DNA from: Gyromitra esculenta
Lineage: Eukaryota > Ascomycota > Pezizomycetes > Pezizales > Discinaceae
Assembly (NCBI GenBank): GCA_038503075.1
Contig: JBCAML010000013.1
Coordinates: 744,001 to 808,000, forward strand
Direction of reading: 5' to 3'
Length of the DNA: 64,000 nucleotides
In this document: positions 45,207-57,352 of the stretch, one piece after another
How the letters are laid out: every line of letters starts with the position of its first letter
Numbering within the stretch: position 1 is the stretch's first letter
Translations under genes and position numbers: made by a program
Notes under the pieces: model-generated
The model's input: only the letters and a program-made list of their open reading frames with translations
Database searches by the model: none
Told to the model about the DNA's origin: nothing

Positions 45207-47481
45207 TATCCCGTCAAACCTAGGCTCCCGTAGCGGTCAGGAGGACAAGTTCCGTTGGATAGACGGTGGCCAGTTGTTCGAGATGAAAGATAGAGGATGT
45301 ATAGTTTAGGATTGATGGTACGTCGTCGTCGTTGCAGCAGTATGGGACGAAGTTGGATAAATTAATGCAGGCTATAACGATGGATGGTATAAAGATTAGA
45401 TTTATATAGAATTTCAGATTCGACAAAATACCCACTAAGGATCTATGCCTATGATGGTGAGGGCCGTGAGATAGTGAGCTAAAAGGCAAGAAAGTGCCCT
45501 ATGTTTCTGCTCGTGTGCGTAGAGCGGGGAACCGAAAAGCAACGATTCAGACAACGGGAGAGTAGCGAGGGCCCCAACGGGAGAAGGAGAAGGAGAACGG
45601 AGATACGAGAACGGAGAAAAGAACGGATAGAGGAAAGGTGAGGGGGAGGGGAGGAGGGGGGTTGTCCAGAGATCTGAGTGTGGGAGGAGAAGGGGACGTG
45701 GTGTTGTTTTCTGTGCGTAGTTAGCGCGGAGAAAGAAAGACCCTAGCCCAGCCCAAGCGCACTCTGTAGACGCTCAAATAGTGGGACCCAGATGGATGGC
45801 AGCCCTCACTCACTCCCACCCCCATTCTCTCTTCGCCGTGTCACCATCACCAAAGAGCCCAGTCAGCAAGGATCCGTGACCCTCCCCGGCTTCTCGCACC
45901 CTCCAAGGCAACCGTTGCTATGCTGGACAACGCACACTCCTATCACACACCCAGCCAGCCATCCACCGAACTCAAGGCATCAATCAAGACCATAGAAAAT
46001 CTCATCGATCATCTCGACGGATCACTTTTCATCTCCTTCTAGAACTATCCTCCCCGGCCACTGCGTCATTCGTTATATATATCTTGAGTACATAACATAT
46101 CTGCTCACGGTCTACATGTACATAGAAGTACATACATGTAGGTACTCACAGAATACTTGGACCACTCTGTTGATAGCGGCCCAACACATAACCCCTCCCA
46201 TGTACCATATATGTACCTGACCACCTGCCCACCACCCCCACTTGCCGAGTCTGCAATAGTTCTTTTACGATTGTCTGCAGTTGAGCCTCGTCCCGCAGAG
46301 CCCACACCTACCCTCCGAATCTCCCCCCCCTTCCCGAACCCTGCAGCTCCCCGAAAATGGAAGCACCGAAAAAAAAATACTGAAAAGTAAAATTTCTTCA
46401 TACGCGTGTGTATGATATGTACCTACCTGATATATGCACAACAGCCTCACATACATCACCGGGACGGGACGGGGGAGGGGAGGGGCTTCTCATCGCATCC
46501 GACGCATTAGTGGGGAAAAAACATCTCGATCGACAATGTTTACGCCGAAACAGAACCCGGTTATCCTGGGTAAACCGGGGGCTATGCATAATAATCCATA
46601 ATCCATCGTATATATATTTGCGCATAACAACAGCCTTACGAAGACAACCTACTCTGGTATGAAGCAAGTAAAAACCCATATCTTCGGGCTGTTGTGTTTT
46701 ATACATACCCGCCGAGCGTTCCGACGAGTTGAAGGATCCTTGCAGAACTCGTGATCAAACTGCATCAAGAGGGGTAAATCACTATCGTGTCGATTGATGA
46801 GGGTCCAAAAAGACGTTAAAATAAAGTTAGCGCCTAAGACCAACCTACACCTTCAAATCTTTCCAGCCCAGCCTCCAAAGCTAAATAATGGTACCTGGTG
46901 CCTGATCTGTGCTTTGGTGTCCAGATAAGCTCACTTTAGGGCTACAAAATTGACTATTAGGCTTCCGACACCCCAGGTTTCTTGTTATCGAATGTCCAGG
47001 GATGACATAGTATCACAGCTTTCAATCACATATCTATTCAACAAATCAATAGATATATGTAGATAAAATGTCCAGAATCAAGCTTAGCCTTAGAGTATAC
47101 ACTTGACAACAGGCTTACACGAATGCTATGCAAAAAAGGACCAAAAAATACGATACAAGGAAAAGAAAAAAAGAAAGAAAAAACCCCCCATCCCAAGAGC
47201 AGAAAAAAATACAAAAGCAAAAAAAAAAGGAGAGACTTTACAGAAACAAAAAAAGAAAAGAAAGAAAAGAAATAGTATATAGAAATTACATAGAAAAGTC
47301 TCACCATCCTGGTAAACCATACATCCAATTTTTTAGGCTTTTAATCTACCCCCCTTTACCCGCTGTTCGCCAAACGTTAATAGTCAAAAAAAAGAAAGTA
47401 ATGGAAAAAAAACCCCCAAGGCGATGCAAAATAAATGTTCAACCTATCGCTTGACACTTTGGCTAATACAATCTCTTCCTT
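45207..47481. other. Intergenic, nothing supported
   Basis: 2.3 kb between two minus-strand genes. It contains the DnaJ-gene leader (G-rich on this strand, 45540-45720), two exact TACATGTA motifs (46113, 46133), and an A-rich purine stretch at 47130-47280 whose long open frames are compositional artefacts. Confidence 0.5.
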
Positions 47482-49307
47482 TTACTGGCCTTGTCCAGTT
47501 GACCAGCCACCATTCCACATGCTTTGTCCCACGTTCTCTTGGTAGCCTGGTTGGCTCATCCCCGGACCCATCCCCGCGTTCATTACACCCATATTCATGT
47601 TTCCCATCCCCATATTCATCCCGCCCATGCCCATGCCCATCCCGCCCATGCCCGCCCCCCCCATATTCCCCATCCCCATCCCCATCCCCATCCCGGGAGC
47701 CCCCATACCCGGCGCCCCCATGCCTGGTTGCCCCATTCCCATTCCCATTCCCATATTCCCCATCATCGCCTGTTGAGGCATTCCCGGCTGCTGTCCCATG
47801 CTCGTAACGGGAATGCCATTGCTCATCCCGGCGACAATCCCAGGGTTCATACTCATGCTGCTCGGGATACCCGCCATTTGCATCTGGCGACCCTGTGCCT
47901 GAGCTTGTGCCTGCATCATTGCATGTCGCTGCTGCTGGAGGTGTGCATAATTTGGCTGGATTCCCTGTTGATGCTGTTGTGGCTGCTGTTGCTGCTGTTG
48001 TGTCATATGTTGAGGGGCATGTTGTGCTTGATTCTGCTGGTGATTTTGAGAGTACTGCATCTGAACATGTTGAGGGGGGATATTTTGTTGGTGCTGCAAA
48101 CCTGCGGATAATGGTTGCTGCTGCTGTTGCTGGGGCAGCTGTTGCTGTTGCTGGGGCATTTGGTGCGACATCTGGGCAGGGGGCGTGGGCGACGCGACAT
48201 GTCGTGGTGACTGCTGAGGCTGCTGCATTTGCGGGTGTTGTTGGTGCTGTGGCGTTTGGGGAGCTTGCTGGTGGAGAGACTTATCCACCGCTGCTGCTTT
48301 TGGTGACGCGTTTTGACTCATTCGCCCTGACTGGTTTCCTCCATGGTTTGATGCATTCAGTTGCTGCTGCTGCTGCATTTGCTGAAGTGTTGGTGGGTTC
48401 ACTGCCTTGACCCCTGGATAAAGGGCCTGGAGCTTCTTGTAAAGCTCCTGGAGCACCGGCATGTCCGGCGGAGGAACTAGAATATTCGGCGAAGGTGGAA
48501 CCTGTGATGCCGGTTTATGGGAGCGGTCTGCAATCGCTGCTAAGTAAGCTAAATTACATTGAAGCCGACGCATACACCTAAATTTCCCCCTAGTCAGTTG
48601 AAAAGGTTCTAAATTCGACTGGTGAAACATCATCACTCTGTTTATGTCGATGCGATGCCACTATAGGTAGGAAACGTGCTCGCTTACTCGTAAAACCCCT
48701 TATCAGGTTTTTCGTCGCTCTGATTTGGAAGACTTTTCCCATTCGACTGAAGATTTACAGTCTCCCTTAACAATTCTGCGTTGATTTCCAGGAGCAATGT
48801 AACACGGTTTTTATCGAGCTGCAGCTGGTTCTGAGTCTCCATTTGTCGGTTCAGCAGAAGCTGCTGCTGGTGGACTGCTATTGAAGAAGCTGATATAGAA
48901 GACGACGAACTTGGCGACGGAGACGGATGATGAGACTGGGACGATATTTGAGATACAGGAGGCTGACCTGTGCGTGTGTGGGGGAGCAACGAAGTTAGCG
49001 ATACATCACAGTCAAAGGAGGTCTCGAATATCTTTATCACGACGACTATCATATATTATCACATCACATCACATCACATCACATCGGCGACCTGCATACC
49101 TTGATACGAAGGATGCTGACCTAGAGCAGCCTGCGACGCCTGGAGCTGCTGCTGGTAAGCGTGTAGAGTATTGTGATCCCGTACAGGGGCGGCCATCATT
49201 GAAATCGCGCCTCCACCGTGACTAGCAGCAGGCGTGGCGGCTGAAGTGGAAATAATGTTAGAGCCGTTGGGGGCTGGTGGCGGCATGATCGCTGTCGACC
49301 CATTCAT
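47482..49307 (-). CDS. SSXT (SS18/Snf11-like) protein with Gln/Met/Gly-rich tail (527 aa)
   Basis: Proteins of the SSXT family (human SS18, plant GIF, yeast Snf11) are small subunits or co-activators of SWI/SNF chromatin remodellers. Exons are 49307-49100, 48967-48688 and 48577-47482, with introns of 132 and 110 nt. The second intron splits the SSXT domain. The domain lies at about 118-185: LDKNRVTLLLEINAELLRET, then CMRRLQCNLAYLAAIADR. The front is Ser/Gln/Pro-rich. From about 230 the protein is a long Gln-rich region and ends in Gly-Met repeats (GMGMGQPGMGAPGMG; GGMGMGMGGMNMGMGN), similar in style to the QPGY-rich tail of SS18. The first intron contains an ATCAC microsatellite (49056-49085). 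Start at 49307 is the first ATG. Confidence 0.85.
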
Positions 49308-52300
49308 GACGGTAACGGATCAGTCGGTAATCTCGTGGTGGTGGTGTCTCTTGTGGGTGGTGGGCACTGACTGGGCACTGGCAGTGGTTGTTAGGGCGCG
49401 CAGGTTATTCTTTTTTTTTCTTCTTTTCTTCTAATTTTTCCAGGTGTTGAGGCTGATTTGATTTGCGGTGCAGCCAAGTGAAACCAGGGATCTGTGCCGC
49501 AGACAGCACTGGCGGGCGATGAAGTGGAGCTGGGGACGGAATCGATCTCGAGAGACTGTGTCTGTCCTTGTCGATTATCTGTGTTCTTAGAATAGATATT
49601 GGTTCTTCTTTGTCTTTGGGCTGGAGAGCAGTGGCAAGGCACGTATCACGATGTCCCAGATTCCCTTCTTGGGACCCCTGGACCCCCTTTCAATGGCCGG
49701 TAATCCTGTACTCCCAGCTCCCACAGCTCCCTTTTCTAATAATCTAGATTCTATTTTGCTTTTCCTTTCCGGCACATCCTGCAATGCCCGATTCAATAAA
49801 ACGCCTCCAACTTTTCATGCTGGTATTATATCCAATGACAGTCTCCGAGGCGTCCAGTCCTCGGTAATTTTCTACCAATCCACCTGTTATCACCTTGGAG
49901 TAATATCGACAGCACAAATAACCTTACTCAGCTCACATCAAATAACTCAAAACGAAACACTGCCAACTACCTGATACAGCGATCTATATAGCACGGTCCC
50001 AAATAGCATGCGGGATTTGGCTTCGAGAAACAGCCTCAAGCTTACGTACAAGGCCCAAACGTTAGCTACAAATCCATATTATCCGGGGAATCAATCTTCA
50101 GAAATTGGCTCCAATGTGGCGCAACAAGCTCGTACCTCTTTACGATCCAACCTTTCCCTTTACCCGGTATTTCTGGAAAATGGAGGCTTGGGCTGGTTAC
50201 AAAGGCTTGGTTTTAACTACATTTCTACTAGCATATGTTTCTCGAATACAGTCGCATCTCGATATGCCGGATGCCAAGTATTGAGCGGATTCCGTACGTG
50301 ACAGCAAATAATTCCTAGACCTTGGGCACCATAAAACATTAGGGTTAGGGAGATTTGAGTCTGTGGAAGACACTAGTGTTCCCTCAACAGATATACATGT
50401 AAATATCGGCTGCTAAGCTAAGAAAATCCGTGACAGCAAATATCATTTATATAGTGGCAGGGTGATTGTACCATACAATCAATCAATGATCTTGATCCTG
50501 GGAGGGTACCCTAACTTACATGTAGCGTAGTGCCGTTTGTATCGCTGTGCTTTTTTTTTTTACATCATGTGCTTAACTGGTGATAGTAAGGTGCGAGTAG
50601 GCCGTGCCTCCAAGATTCTCTCACGGTTCTCTATCCGTGCATACACTACCGGTATAGTCTCTTGTGTGTGCCGAGGAAAAAAAAGAAAAACCAGTGACTG
50701 GTTGGTGCAACAGGAACTGACTACCTCACCGCTCAGAACACTACGGATAGCTCTATTAACAAGCGGGTGAGCATGAAAAAAATTCTTAACAATAGCGTAT
50801 CCAAACCGTGGAGCATTACGCTAAACACAAAGTCTGAACCTACCTCTCAGTTCCTTAGGTAGTGTGGATAGGTTAATCTTCTTGTAAATCTAGGTTTCTT
50901 ATCGCATGTGTAATATCTTAATAGCTTCTTGACCGTGTGGTCTTGCCGGGAGCAAAATAGATAGGCAGCCACTTGTCGAGATTCGAAGATGTTTGTCTCA
51001 CGAATTAGTTGACCAACGATTCATAAACCTCCAGCACACCCTAGGTTCTGGAAAAACTATCAAGCTAAACTAGACGGTTTGATTAATTTTCTATAGTCTA
51101 AACGGTTCTTTTAGATACCCTGAGGATGACAACACCCTTCCTAGTATATTCATGACAGAAGTGAGTGATATCTAACAGATATCTAATCCATAGCCCTTAA
51201 TTTTCCTATGAGAATCCAGACATACGGGAAATTACATGTACTAAATACTATAGCTAGCGTTGCTGCATATACTCGAAAATGCGCCTCTAGTGTTCATCAA
51301 TACATATCGCTCGGGCTACTTAGTATCACTAATTCCCAGGGAGGGTAATAGTAAGTGCTGCACAAGCTCTAATTTAGAAACGTAGAGAGGCGTAACGTAC
51401 TTATCATGTTTAGTGATCATTGATCACGATATCCCACGACTCCGCGTGCCATAACAAGTCTTCAGCTCCATCTACACATCAACGACCGCCACCGTCACCG
51501 CCATCACGAGGAATTCAATCTCCCGATGGATAACTATCTTGTATGTATACAAGTTAAACGAACCCCATTTTCAGCTAAACAAGTGTAGACCAGCACCATC
51601 TACCGCGCTAGATTCCCCACAAGTCCCCAAAGTCCCACCAAGATACGCAACTCAATCTATCTATCTGCACAAGAAAGAGCCACAAATCCAGAATCGCAGC
51701 ATCTACACCATACCTTAATATCTGTCTTTGTTGACAAAACTCCCTCTCTAGAAGTTAATTATAACGCTTCTAGAGTAGAGGTGATCTTATTTTGCCTAAA
51801 TGCAACTAAACTCAACTCGGCTTAGCTTGCTGGTAGAACTACATGTACTTCGTCCACACACGAAGAGGCCTAAGAGGTATTTATCTTCAGCGGGAAAGCT
51901 ATACAATAAGGATTGAATGGTTCAGAGATCTAGGCTCAATTAGAAGTTTATGTAAAAAGCCCTTGCTAGAGTTTTAGATACCGCATGTGGTACGGCTTAC
52001 ACGCGTGATCTCTGCCGGATGTCACCTGAGATATCTTGGTTTAATCCAGCTATCTCTCGAAATTAGTATGCTTCAATTACAAACGAAGGGTGCCAAAATA
52101 CGTGATTCTACAAAAACCGGAGCCTAGGCGCGACCTAGTGACGAAGTGTACCAGAGGTCATACAATATCGCTTGTAAATATCACCTAACACTGGTTACTC
52201 GGCTTAAATTTCGGGCGGAAATCATAATAATAATAGTAATAATAATGTAGATAGATAGATAGGCGGCTAGCTAAATAAAACAAACACACAAAACAAACAA

Positions 52301-52400
52301 AACAAAACAAAACACACAACCTATCCTTTACTAAACAATAACCCTCGCGAACGGGCACACTAATAATTTTTAACCAAAAGAACATCATAACATGTACAGT
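49308..52400. other. 3.1-kb intergenic, no gene supported
   Basis: Only short open frames without coding signs were found (for example plus 50008-50301). Four exact TACATGTA motifs lie here (50394, 50517, 51233, 51840). A trinucleotide/GATA microsatellite lies at about 52222-52262. The left few hundred bases are the SSXT-gene promoter. Confidence 0.5.
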
Positions 52401-52559
52401 TTATCTCTCCAAATCCCCATATCCCCATTCTAATTCTCTGTCATCTTCTTCCTCTTCCTCCCTCGCTCGTCTCCGTATCTCCTTAAACTCCTTCCAAGCT
52501 GTTATGCCAAACTCCACCCCTTCCTTCGCATACATAATAATAATGTTTCGTACTCGCAT
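52401..52559 (-). CDS. Small ORF, 52 aa, Glu/Arg-rich
   Basis: The frame begins MRVRNIIIMYAKEGVEFG, continues ITAWKEFKEIRRRAREEEEE and ends DLER. A short hydrophobic/aromatic start followed by a charged helix looks protein-like, and the third positions favour G/C in the helix. An internal start at 52535 would give 44 aa. It may be a separate small protein or the last exon of a gene whose upstream part I cannot find. No family recognised. Confidence 0.35.
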   Translation of the reverse strand: MRVRNIIIMYAKEGVEFGITAWKEFKEIRRRAREEEEEDDRELEWGYGDLER

Positions 52560-52986
52560 GCCAGGCCGGTATGGTTACGTGTATTTAAAAGTATGAATGA
52601 TGGACGGCGGATTGGAGGGGTAGCTATAGTCGATTATCTATATCATATAACGTTGTGTGGGGCTTAGTGTTTTATTGTATGTTATAAACGTTCAGACGTC
52701 TCAAAAGGCGATGTCGATGAGTGAGCTGTCAAAGATGCTCCCCCCCCAAAATACATCTCAACTGCAAACTACTCAAAACATTGCATTTCCTATTCCACTT
52801 TTCTCCGCGTTTGGTTCACTCATCAGTACACCAAGAAAGAGGCAGTCAGAAACCCAGTAGATAAATTCTTAAGCTCCATTCAGGACCACAGAGTCCAGCA
52901 ATTTGCATCCTTGAAGCTTCAGTCCAGCATACCCTTAACGATCGAAACCCTTATCTGCAATATTCCAATCCAACGAAAACAAAGCT
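52560..52986. other. Intergenic, nothing seen
   Basis: About 430 bp upstream of the small ORF and downstream of the ATPase gene. A plus-strand frame at 52657-52860 has no support. Confidence 0.4.
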
Positions 52987-55448
52987 TCACGACGACTCTT
53001 CACCTTCACCCAGCATAATTTCATCATCCTTCATGCTCGCCACCGCAACAGCCGAGACAGCACTTTCAACTAACCCACCCCCCTCCCCACGAGTAACCGC
53101 CAATCCCCTAACCCTATTCACAGCACACAAAATCTCCAGCTCCCTCGGTCGAACCAAATTCCCAACCTTCACCCCTCCTCCTCTCAACGCGTCTAACCCC
53201 TCCGCGTCTACAAGCTGCTTCATAAATGCCGCCCACTGCGCCATCGAGTGCCTGAGCTTCGACTTAGGCATGTACTTCAAAACCTCAGCACAGACAGCTG
53301 TCTGTCCACTTTCTACAAGCTGATCAATACCTGCAAGGTCAACAACGGCCCTATCACCACTGCTACCTCCAGGAGCCCACGGTACTTGGATCCCACGGAT
53401 TCCCTGTGCCCTAGGCGATTTGCCCAGGTCCTGAAATTCTGGAAGGACAGGGATGCGGTTAGGGACAGTGCCATAGCCATCAGCCTGCTCGACGGAGACA
53501 GGATATTCAGCAACGACTTCACGTGCACGGGTAGTTATGTCAAAGGCGTGATAGGCTTCCATGCAAATAACGGTATCGGCGATAGTAAGGTAGTCTCCAC
53601 AACCTCCAATAATGATGATTGTTGAAATTCCATGGTCGTGGAATAGCGATCTTGCTTTTGAGACGAACGGTTCGATGGGTTCGGATTTGATAAGGACTTG
53701 CATGCGTTTGTCTCTTACAAGGAAATTGGTGGCGCTCGAGTCCTCGTCGATGAGGAGAGTGGTTGCACCGATCTCAATGGCTTCTTGGATATTGGCGGCC
53801 ATTGATGTGCTCCCGGAAGCATCTGCGGAGGTGAAACTAGTTGTAGGTCCGTGAGGTCCGGGAAGGTTGTTGATGAATGGTGAGATATCTGTTCCGACGA
53901 CGTTCCTGCCATCTTCGGCGCGGACTTTAAAAGCGCCAGGGTCAGTAACCACAAGCTCTCTACCATCTCCAGGTTTCACATTGTAGATCCCAAGTTCCTA
54001 GCAAGTGTCAGCGCTTCGGTTTTGTTGGAACATGTGTGAAATTTCAATTACCAGTGCCTCCAGTAAAGTTGTTTTACCATGGAAACCTCCTCCCGTGAGA
54101 ACAGTGACTCCGCGAGGGATTCCCATGCCCTCGACCCCAATCTCCTGGCCCTCCCTATCCAAGACACCGGTCTCGATCCGAACCTATAAATTGCTTTAGT
54201 TGATAGGAACAAATCCTGGGAATGATAGAGACTTACTTTCAAACTTTGCGGAGACTCGAATAAAACTGCATGTTGTTTATCCATTGGAAGTGGGCTCGCA
54301 CCGCTAATTCTAGGAAGCACAGAGCCATTACCAATAAACGCAGCCAAATTATGCTTCGGTAATGCATTTCTAAGCGCTTCTTGAACTAGCACTGATCTTA
54401 TATGAGTCCAAACGCTCTCGGCGTGAAAGCTCTTCCACAGTAGTCCTTTCTGGACTAGTGCTGGGAGCTGGGCGGTAAGAAGCTCCGTTGCTGCGAAACC
54501 AAGAATACTCCGACCCTGAGCAGGTAGGCTGAGAGTAAAACGGAGCTCCAAAGTGTCGGTGTTGTCCGGTGTTCGGTGGATCATGCAGCTGGTTCGTTCA
54601 ATGACTTGCTGTACTGGAGAGTTAATACTGAAATCACCACCTTTAGGGCTGCGCCAGCCTCCGCCGCTTTGCGCAACATCAAGGCCTCCGGCTTTGATGA
54701 GATGTCTGACTTGGCGGGTGACATAGTCACAGAAGGCTATCTTACTGGATGGAGAAATAGATTATTTAGATATTTGTTTCAGATAAGATTGGACGGACGG
54801 CTCACGTGATTTTGGTATCATAGGTAGTTTTGGGGATTCCGGCGTCAGCGGTTTGAATCTTGACTCGGAAAGCAGACGGAGGAGCAAAAGGATCTGATTG
54901 AATCTTGTCGATGATCAAGGTATATTCAACCTTTTCAACCGGATGGATGCAAGCATATGATCCCACTACTACCTATCAGCCGTGCCCTAATTATAACTAA
55001 TAGCAATTCAGAGATATAAATCATGAAACATACGAAGGCCCTTGTATTGCGCTAAAGTAGAAATTCCAAATCAGCAAATGAATCGAAACTAGTTATTGAA
55101 TACATCTAGGGAGTGGTTTCTTACCATAAGATTTACCATCAATCGCTCGAAGAAAAACATCGAGATCGCGCTGAGTTCTGGAGTCGCTCGTCCAGGCTAA
55201 ACTACTGCCGGTTTCTTCGCCGGTTTGGTTATCTGATTCAGTTTTGTGTATTGTGTATCTCCCACCTTTACCCCTACCACTGTTTCCTCCTCCACCACCT
55301 CTCACCCCTCCACTGCGGCCACGACCACGGCCACGACCACCACCCCTGTACGGAGGCCCGTTAAATGTATCTAGTTCATGGAGGGGGAAGCCATCAGTCT
55401 CCACGATTGCAGCATGGAATTGAAAAAAAAGGGAAATTCACCTGCCAT
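52987..55448 (-). CDS. Predicted ABC-class P-loop ATPase, 693 aa
   Basis: This matches the uncharacterised ABC_ATPase family (PF09818 from memory) found in bacteria and eukaryotes. Seven exons: 55448-55442, 55370-55125, 55051-55034, 54965-54806, 54744-54237, 54183-54052 and 53997-52987. Exon 1 is 7 nt and exon 3 is 18 nt; both are needed to keep the frame and rebuild YAQYKGLLGSY and a sensible ATG. Motifs: a Gly/Arg-rich (RGG-type) N-terminus at about 9-40, IDKIQSDPFAPPSAF, Walker A GGGFHGKTTL (344-353), a signature-like SGSTSMA (418-424), Walker B TTLLIDEDSSATNF (about 436-449), then STIIIIGGCGDYLTIADTVI. The C-terminus is acidic. The RGG region suggests RNA binding. The substrate and the process are unknown. 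The predicted start depends on the 7-nt exon; in the main frame no ATG precedes the domain. Confidence 0.85.
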
Positions 55449-56086
55449 CTTTCCTACAGTTGTACTGAATAGTTGTGCTGTTTGTAAAGGTAGCGGTGCT
55501 AGCAGGCAAGCTGTAGACGAAAGTCGAAATGAGCTGGATGAACTTCAGAACCAAGTGCAATGGGTATTGTACGCTGATTTATTGTCCAGATCGGCAATTG
55601 CAACCAACGATGTGCCTGATACTGCGACCTTTTCATAGGACTTGATCGCTGGTGGTGGTGGGGGTTGGTGGGCAGTTTGAGTTTGTTCTTTGCTATGATG
55701 TCGTTTTTCGGAAAGAGCCGCAATGCGGCTTTTATTAAAATATCGCTACATGCCCAATAACACTCTGAGGCAAAGTCACTGGGCCACAGCCAGAAAAGCA
55801 ATGAGAGTGATCTCTAGTCCAATTAATGGACTCAAACTAATAACTTGAGCATGTCAGCACAGTAGGCGAGAATGGGACGCATAATAAGTGCTCAGAGCCA
55901 GGTCCCCACACAGAGGAGCACCTACGAGGACAGGGCACGGGACTACTTAGAGCTCCACATCTTCCTCCATCAACACCCCCTCATTCATCTTGCTGGCAAG
56001 CTGTAAGCGGGAGCTGCTGCGGGATGCAGCGGGAGCCGGAAGTGGACTTCACGGGATTCCAAGGGAGGAGGACGTGGTCATGATGC

Positions 56087-56302
56087 TCACCAATTGGGAA
56101 GTACACTGGATTCCGCTGCACGCAGATCATTCGCCACATCATTGATCAACGTCGGCATACCTTCCAACAAGTGCAAGTTAGAGTAAACTTGGAGCTCCTT
56201 CTCAAATTCTCGTGGGAAGCGCTAAGGGTTGTTCCTCGGTTAGCCCGAGGAATCCTTAAATTTATCGATCATGGGACCAATATCGATGAATTCTCGTCTC
56301 AT
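56087..56302 (-). pseudogene. Fragment of a broken reading frame
   Basis: Read from 56302, one frame gives MRREFIDIGPMIDKFKDSSG, then two stops six codons apart, then RFPREFEKELQVYSNLHLLE and MPTLINDVANDLRAAESS. Both halves look protein-like and lie in the same frame. No splice pair removes the stops cleanly, so a decayed gene is likely. The family is not recognised. Confidence 0.3.
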
Positions 56303-57215
56303 CTTTTTGGCACGGAAGCTTGAGAGTGGAATTGCTAAGTGACACCCTAGAAACACCCTTGGTAGAGCGGTGGGCGTGGGCGTACGCGTGGATATGCTTT
56401 TTGCACTTTTGTGGCTCGGTAAGCTATACAGATTGGTTGGTCTTCAGGCACAAGGTTTATTAATCCTTCTTGACTTTCTTTTGCTTTCTTTTTCATAGAC
56501 AATGCTACGAGCTGCAATTGGTGGTGTGTTTGCATTACCGAGCTGATGGTACCTGTTGTTTGTAGCTGTGATCTAATAATTGGTGAACGGCAGGCTAGGT
56601 CTCACGACGGAGCCCGGAACTCTGAACCCTTTAGGGATAATATTACATACTCTAATATGATCCTTTCTAGGGATATATTAGAGATTCTCCAGCTAAATCG
56701 CTCCTGTCAGCGACTTGAAGACTGCGGAAGTGGTGTGATCCGGGCATCTCCTTGATATCCTATAATCTCACTTATATATCATACCCCCTCCATTAACGGA
56801 GATTCTTAAGACCTATGACTGGTAGAAACCTCAACGGAACACGGAAGAGGCGAGGGATTAACGCAACAATAAGAGTCCAAGGCCGGTTTCTCTCCTGTTA
56901 GCTGTGGAAAAACACCAGGAATAATGATGAGAGAACTTTGCATTCATTCAAATCTGATAACTCTGTGTTCGCTTTAGGTTTAAGCTTTAGCATAACGCAT
57001 TGGAAATACGTTTCCTAAACAGGTATAGTAATGCCATACTACACACAGCAGAAGACTTTAACAGGTGCGTGCGGCCCGTTTCCCGTGCCGAATGAAATAA
57101 TAAATAAGTAAATAAGACCCGTTTCTCGTACTTATATTTGGATTTAAAAGATGTTTAAGGGAAGGCAGGAGAGGATTTCGGGCTACGAGGCCAAGGAGAA
57201 GATCGTGAGGGGCGA

Positions 57216-57352
57216 GATTGGTGGGTAGATTTGTTTGTATTGCTATAGCTCGAGTGCTGGCTACAACTAATGAGTTAATCAAAAAAAAAAAAAAAACCAA
57301 TCCCGTACTTATAGAATCCCTAAGGCGAGTGACAATTTATGACGAGCAGTTC
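57216..57352. repeat. Dispersed repeat, copy 2
   Basis: Counterpart of 7226-7345: GCTCGAGTGCTGGCTACAAC, TAATGAGTTAA, an A-run of about 16, then GCGAGTGACAATTTATGACG. Same orientation as copy 1. Confidence 0.5.

Noticed and set aside
47038..47328. 96-codon frame rich in Phe and Ser on the minus strand
   Set aside because: It is opposite a purine-rich A-run region. The composition comes from the simple sequence.
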